6,001 nucleotides of DNA from Gammaproteobacteria bacterium UBA1119. Lineage in GTDB: Bacteria > Pseudomonadota > Gammaproteobacteria > Pseudomonadales > Azotimanducaceae. The stretch lies in assembly GCA_002313255.1 (NCBI GenBank), contig DCBA01000055.1, positions 1 to 6,001 on the forward strand, read 5' to 3'. Below the pieces are notes generated by a model. It made no database searches and was not told the DNA's origin. It saw only the letters and a list, made by a program, of their open reading frames with translations. A program made the translations under genes and the position numbers. Shown here in pieces: positions 1 through 5,000 of the stretch (position 1 is its first letter; each line of letters begins with the position of its first letter).

Positions 1-1491
1 CACCTGCGGCAAACCGAAAAACATGGGCGAAACACCGTTTGGGCGAATTCGGGAATCGGGATATCGGTCTGCAAGTGCCGTCTTAAAAATCTCATCCATC
101 GACGACATTAAGGTAACCACATCCGTTCCTGATACATCTAAACGCGCTTGGTGAACGGCTTCATCGACATCCATCTCGTAGTCCAACAAGAAGGAAAGCA
201 ATTGGAAAACCGCCGGAAAAATATGGCGCCCACCGCATGCGCCCAACGCCAGGATCGCACCATCCGATCGCTTGGCAATCGTCGGACACATGTTGCAAAG
301 CGGATGTCGTCCCCCGACGACCGAATTTGGACCACCGGGCCTAGGATCAAACCACATCATGCCGTTGTTCATCAAAATACCCGTGCTCGGGGACATGATC
401 CGGGAGCCGAATCCGGACATGATCGTCTGAGTTAGCGATACCACGTTACCGAACCGGTCGGAAACGCAAAGGTGTGTCGTGTTGGTGGGTCGACTGGTTT
501 GAGAACCTTCACCAAGGTTTTTCAATCGATATTCATATGCCGCGAGAAGCGTATCGGCATAACTCGAATACGCGTTGATATCCGGAACTTCGCCCGACGC
601 AGCCCACCGTTCTGCCAAATCGTTGAGCGTCCTCATCAGCGTTGGGCCCGCCGTCAAGTGACCCGCGCAGTAGACCGAAGATCCCCGATATTGCGTCGTC
701 GCAGGCTTACCCAATCGGGCTTCATATTCGACAAAATCGTCGTGTCGGATCCGCGACCCAGCAGCTTCCATATCCGCGGCCAGACGCTCCCCAACCTCGC
801 CACCGTACAACGCACTCTGCCCTTCCTTCTGTATCACCCGGAAGGTGTCCGCGAGCTGGCCGAGTTTTAGCCGTCCCCGGGTACCGTCAATTCCAAGGGT
901 TGGTGGCAACCCATCACGTAGATACGTCTCTCGCGTTTGAGCGTATAAACGAAGTCCCCGCGCGGCCCCTGTGATCATATGGGTCGAATACCAATCGATC
1001 GGGACACCCTCTTCCGCGCTGACAACCGCAGGCGCAATGACATCAGACCATTCCATCGTGCCGAACGTCTCTAAAGCCAAACTGACCCCCTTCAAATACC
1101 CCGGAACGGCGGTCGAAAGTGGCCCATGTACGTTTGCATCTCCTTCGACGCGGGGCCAATTAAACGTATCGGTTCCCGTCTCTTCCCCGACGATCGGATA
1201 ATCTTCTGCGCTGGCAGCAAAAGGTGCACGCATCCCAAATTCCACAACTTGCACGCGTTCTTCTTTAGCAAGGTACACAGTCATGTAACCGCCGCCACCG
1301 ATTCCGCTCATCCACGGTTCGACTGTACCGAGCGTTAGACCCGCCGCGACGGCTGCATCGACTGCATTACCGCCCGCCCTCAATATCTCCGCGCCAACTT
1401 CTGAAGCTCGATAATGTTGCGTTGCGATAAGACCGTTATTTCCTCGAACAGCGGCTTTGCGTATTTGCCAATATTCTTGGACGTGATCCAT
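1..1491 (-). CDS. Gamma-glutamyltransferase-family protein (Ntn-hydrolase), 3' end outside window
   Basis: The frame is open for 497 codons with no stop before base 1, so only the extreme C-terminus is missing. The GGT family makes one precursor that cleaves itself into large and small subunits; the new N-terminal Thr is the nucleophile for gamma-glutamyl hydrolysis or transfer. Seen here: GGNAVDAAVA at residues 40-49, SGIGGGGYM at 62-70, the processing site N-TTH with predicted nucleophile Thr338, then GNVVSLTQT (348-356), PTI at 403-405 and the glycine pair of GACGGRHI (417-424), expected to form the oxyanion hole. No signal peptide precedes the large subunit, unlike periplasmic E. coli GGT, so a cytoplasmic location is inferred. 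The Arg that binds the glutamyl alpha-carboxylate in canonical enzymes (DFRE) is replaced: EFGMRAP at 84-90. The usual Ser-Ser before MSPT reads Cys-Asn. It is therefore probably a YwrD-like or other divergent GGT whose substrate need not be glutathione. The start is the ATG at 1491. Family membership is firm; substrate is unknown. Confidence 0.93.
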   Translation of the reverse strand, partial: MDHVQEYWQIRKAAVRGNNGLIATQHYRASEVGAEILRAGGNAVDAAVAAGLTLGTVEPWMSGIGGGGYMTVYLAKEERVQVVEFGMRAPFAASAEDYPIVGEETGTDTFNWPRVEGDANVHGPLSTAVPGYLKGVSLALETFGTMEWSDVIAPAVVSAEEGVPIDWYSTHMITGAARGLRLYAQTRETYLRDGLPPTLGIDGTRGRLKLGQLADTFRVIQKEGQSALYGGEVGERLAADMEAAGSRIRHDDFVEYEARLGKPATTQYRGSSVYCAGHLTAGPTLMRTLNDLAERWAASGEVPDINAYSSYADTLLAAYEYRLKNLGEGSQTSRPTNTTHLCVSDRFGNVVSLTQTIMSGFGSRIMSPSTGILMNNGMMWFDPRPGGPNSVVGGRHPLCNMCPTIAKRSDGAILALGACGGRHIFPAVFQLLSFLLDYEMDVDEAVHQARLDVSGTDVVTLMSSMDEIFKTALADRYPDSRIRPNGVSPMFFGLPQV

Positions 1492-1620
1492 TCGGTGTAC
1501 CCCCAACTGAAGCCTGCCGCACTCAGGTCGTGGATGGAACCATCGATTTACTTTGCGAGAACGGGTTTCAGACCAATTTTGAAAAAGCTCAACACCAAGG
1601 CAAAGACACTGTCGCAATAG
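1492..1620. other. Intergenic gap between protease gene and GGT-family gene
   Basis: This is the only sizeable non-coding stretch (129 bp). I see no intrinsic terminator with a U-tract and no good -35/-10 pair on the minus strand, so I cannot say whether the GGT gene has its own promoter or is read through from the protease gene. The frame of the GGT gene is open across this gap but has no ATG or GTG upstream of 1491. Confidence 0.5.
1500..1504 (-). promoter_or_regulatory. Possible ribosome binding site of the GGT-family gene
   Basis: A run of five G lies 8 bases upstream of the ATG at 1491 on the minus strand. It is a plausible but imperfect Shine-Dalgarno match. It supports this ATG over the in-frame TTG at about 1506, which would have no G-rich element before it. 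Confidence 0.35.
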
Positions 1621-2025
1621 TTAACTGCTCGGAAGCCCGATCAAAAGATACACGCCGCCATTCCAGTACACGTGAATTGCGGCCAAGGCCTTAATCGAAA
1701 ACCCTCTGTCACGAAGCGCACCTAAGAGCAACGAGGGAACAATGACTAGCGACGCGACCAGCAATGAGCGCGTCACCAGGTGCGTCGCGCAGAATAACAA
1801 CGTCGTTAGCCAGTTAGCCCATGTAATTCCTAGAAAAGAATCCCAACCTTTTGTTTTATTTGATAAATAATCTTGAATTAGACCTCGAAAAACTATCTCT
1901 TCAAGCACGGGAAATATCAACAGAATCGCGGCAGTCCTGAAGGACGAACGCGCAAACGAGCCGAAGTCGAGACCGAATCCGAAGATCCAAACGATTCCGC
2001 CCCATACAACTGGGGCGCCAATCAT
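1621..2025 (-). CDS. mrtJ: CPBP-family glutamic-type intramembrane protease, likely JDVT-CTERM processing enzyme (MrtJ-like)
   Basis: A hydrophobic protein of 134 residues from the ATG, with about five membrane segments (near residues 4-20, 28-50, 63-83, 87-104 and 111-131). It carries all three motifs of CPBP (CAAX protease and bacteriocin processing) proteases: E42-E43-xxx-R47, F78-xxx-H82 and H118-xxx-N122. These form the intramembrane active site, with a glutamate activating water. It follows directly the gene for a large surface protein ending in a Cys-containing sorting signal, so it probably cleaves that signal and related ones. Dedicated enzymes of this kind (myxosortase, MrtJ) are short CPBP proteins. 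The start is doubtful: the frame is open to a CTG at 2076, adding 17 residues that include RDPLFWGA, which reads as natural N-terminal sequence, but there is no ATG, GTG or TTG there. The ATG at 2025 lacks a good ribosome site and lies in a strong hairpin. CPBP membership is firm; the MrtJ assignment rests on motifs, size and context. Confidence 0.88.
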   Translation of the reverse strand: MIGAPVVWGGIVWIFGFGLDFGSFARSSFRTAAILLIFPVLEEIVFRGLIQDYLSNKTKGWDSFLGITWANWLTTLLFCATHLVTRSLLVASLVIVPSLLLGALRDRGFSIKALAAIHVYWNGGVYLLIGLPSS

Positions 2026-2034
2026 GGCGCCCCA
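2011..2034 (-). promoter_or_regulatory. Perfect GC-rich stem-loop over the protease start codon
   Basis: Bases 2011-2020 and 2025-2034 are perfect reverse complements (10 bp, eight of them G-C), separated by a 4-base loop. In the minus-strand transcript the first two bases of the canonical ATG... lie at the stem/loop boundary: A of the ATG closes the stem and UG opens the loop. The G-run just upstream is paired. There is no U-tract after the stem on either strand, so it does not look like an intrinsic terminator. It may limit initiation at 2025 unless ribosomes finishing the upstream gene open it. The structure is seen; the regulatory role is inferred. Confidence 0.5.
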
Positions 2035-2065
2035 AAAAAGCGGGTCTCTTACGACCTTGTCAACT

Positions 2066-5000
2066 TCAACTCTCAGTCAATCCACCGTCCAGCGATAACT
2101 TACGTCGGCGAACAAACCATAGTCCGGAAAGTAACAACAAGATCGGCAACGACGCATCGCTACCACCACCGTTACCCACGGAGCATCCAAAAATACTGCC
2201 GGCGCCGCCTCCTTCGCTTTTCGTATGTCGTGTCGAATCCAACGGGGCTATGTCTGTGGCATCAGGAACACCATCATTGTCATCGTCTGAGTCGGCGTTA
2301 TTTCCGATGCCGTCACCGTCGGTATCGACACTCTCCATCGAATCCAGCGGGAACGCATCCGCGGCATCGGATGTGCCGTCGCCGTCGTCGTCGTTATCCG
2401 CGTTATTGCCGATGCCATCGCCGTCCGTATCAACGGTTTCAGTCGCGTCCAACGGAAGGGCATCGTCAGCGTCTAGGACGCCATCTCCATCGTCGTCGGT
2501 ATCAGCGTTATTGCCAATGCCATCACTGTCGGTATCGACCGACTCCGCCGGATCGAATGGGAAGGCATCCGACACGTCGGCCACGCCGTCGTTATCGTCG
2601 TCCGTGTCGTCGCTATCGGCAACTCCATCGCTGTCGGCATCCGGAGCAGCAATACCGCCCGGGTCATCGATCACGCCATTCACCTGGCCATCGGCATCGT
2701 TGGGACCACCATCCTCGAGTGTCAACTGCAAGCAAAGATGTCCCGCATTCAGTCCGCTTTGATAGCTTGACGAGCCTGCTTGTGGACACGCATCGCCCGC
2801 TCCGCCGGCTGCGCTTGCAAGCGCGTTTTTCGTGTCCGTCACGAACTCGACCCAACCACCGGCCTCCGTGTATTTCCGGTAACTTCCGTCAGCAGGAATG
2901 GGCGTCGACAGCGGAATCAACACGTTGACTGACTGACCGGGTTCCGGCAGTTCCTGAATCTCAAAGTCGTATATACCGCCCGGGAAAACGAAGAGCGCGT
3001 CCTCACCGTTCGTCGGTTGGTCACCCCCGTCTTCACCTCCGGCTGCAATGATCGACTCGTCGACGGCGGCACCGGCAACCCCATTAGCAAAGGCCGCGCC
3101 GCCGACCACCAGCTTGACGCCAGGATCCGCCGATATCGTTGCATCATCATCGGAACCAGCATCGACTGAAAGCTCATTAGCCGCCTCGGTGGTATCACTC
3201 GAATCAGGAATACCATCTTCATCCGAGTCGGCCTCTGCAGAGGCCGCCACTTTAATTAAAGCGCTCGCCGCGTAGGTCGTATCGGCAATTCCATCATCTG
3301 TGACGTCCACGACCACTTCGTATACACCGACGAGGCTCGTCGGATCAAAACTGAAGGTCGCGGACGTGGTGGACGTCCCAACTACGTTGTTATCCGATCG
3401 ACTCCAATCGTAGGTGTGATTCCCATTTGGATCCGTGACCGTCACGACGGCACTGACCTCGCCGCCAGTTGCAGCGACGGTTTTACCTTTTACCCCAGCC
3501 TGGCTAACCGAAATGGATAGGGACGGAGGTACTGCAGCCTCCACAATAGAAACGGTCGACACGATCGAGGGTCCCAACGCGGCATTGCCATTCTGCGGCG
3601 TCCCCAACGTGACCACGACGGTTTCGACATCTTCATTCGAGACACCGTCATCCAAAATCACGATTGACAAACTACCCGAGCGTCCGCTTGCGATCGTCAC
3701 GGTCTCTGCAACAGCCGAATAGTCCGCGCCAACCGTCGCCGTACCGGATACAGTGACGGGCACCGAAACGGGATAGTCTGGCGCCGCCCCATTTAAATGA
3801 ATTCCAAGGCTAAAGGTATCGCCCTCGGCCGTTCTGCCTTTCGACGCAACTTCGACCAACGGACGGACTTTAAGTGTCTGAGTCGAGGTTCCCGTATTGC
3901 CAGCCGCGTCCGCCGCAGACCAAGTAATCGTGTGGGTACCCGGTGCAAACGCACCCGACAAGTCCGAGGACGGAGTCAAACTTCCGTCAAGCACATCGGT
4001 CGCAGAAGCGGTTCCAAGATCCACCGTCGAGAGCCGTCCTGTCGCATCCACGGTGAGGTCGGTGGGCGGAGTTACGACGGGATCGACATCGTCCGCGTTC
4101 GGATCTTTGCCTTCTAAGTACTCATTGAGATTGGTTCGACCATCGCTATCAGCGTCCACCGACGCGTCATCGAGGTTCGGATCAAGACCGTTGTCGGTCT
4201 CAAATAAATCGTCAATTCCATCCCCATCGGTATCGGCATCGGATGCCGGCGTGACGACGGTTATGGTGCCCGTTAGTGTGGTCGTTTTATCTCGGCTATT
4301 CGTTGCGCTAAAGGTAATCGTGGTCACGCCGACCGCGAACGTGGCCGGTGCGTCGTTGGTGACGTCAACGGCTCCGTCTTCGACATCGGTCGCGGACACG
4401 CCGGAAAAGTATGCGGCAATCAGCGGTTGTGTCGTGTCGAGTGCAGAACCGTCGGCTGAGACAACCACGATAGACGCCGGGACCGTGATAGTCGCTCCGA
4501 CGTCAACCACGATGGAGCCGGACGCCGTTGTGGTGTTCCCGTGTGCGTCCGTTGCCGTAAAGGTCACCGATACGGTTCCAACGTTGTAGGAATCCGCCGT
4601 TGCGTCGTTGCTCACCGTGACCGAGCCATCCACTAAGTCCGTGGCGGTTGCAGAAGCTAAATAATCAGCAATGATTGCGTTGGTCGCAGGCACAACGGCC
4701 GCGACATCCAACGTCACCACCGCACGTTCGGCCACGGTAATAACAGGAGCCGTTGTGTCTTCGACCGTAACGGTGGCCGACGCGCTACCGGCGTTACTCG
4801 CAGAATCCGTGGCCGTATAGGTAACGGTCGTCGCGACGTCAAGCGGAAGGGTCGCAGCCGCATCCGAGGTCACCGTGACGTCCGTGCCATCAACATTATC
4901 CGAAACCGTGGTTGCGGCCGCTATATTTGTTGCCGTGAGACTAGCGCCAGCGGAGCTGGTCGCCTCAATCGTTATCGCCGCTGCCGTGATCGAAGGCGCC

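Noticed and set aside
148..1338. Several short plus-strand frames across the left part, which could suggest that no real gene is there or that one is broken
   Set aside because: The minus strand has one unbroken frame from 1491 to base 1 with GGT motifs along its whole length; it has no stop only because it leaves the window.
1492..1620. Promoter or terminator in the gap before the GGT-family gene
   Set aside because: TTGAGC and TTGCGA-like hexamers occur, but none has a convincing -10 partner at proper spacing, and the possible stems are only about 4 bp.
2011..2040. Hairpin next to a run of six A/T as an intrinsic terminator
   Set aside because: In the minus-strand RNA the U-run lies before the stem, and in the plus-strand RNA the stem is followed by A, so neither direction has a terminator layout.
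2176..2190. Cys1273 as a classic lipobox cysteine
   Set aside because: It is at the C-terminal end of the protein and comes before, not after, the hydrophobic segment.
2099..2215. GlyGly-CTERM/rhombosortase, PEP-CTERM/exosortase or LPXTG/sortase signal
   Set aside because: There is no LPXTG or PEP motif, the signal has a Cys after the glycines, and the adjacent protease has CPBP motifs, not a rhomboid Ser-His site.
2225..2644. Type I secretion RTX nonapeptide repeats
   Set aside because: The Asp-rich units have DxDxDG loops with a 35-residue period and lack GGxGxD nonapeptides; the protein ends in a membrane sorting signal.
2230..2928. Long plus-strand frame (232 codons) opposite the TSP3-like repeats
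   Set aside because: It is the antisense of the Asp-codon-rich repeats, giving a His/Arg/Cys-rich low-complexity translation with no domain; the minus-strand frame has clear domains.
3897..4589. Long plus-strand frame (230 codons) and similar ones up to 5522
   Set aside because: These are Ser/Val/Ala-rich mirror translations of the HYR and Calx-beta coding sequence, with no recognisable domain.
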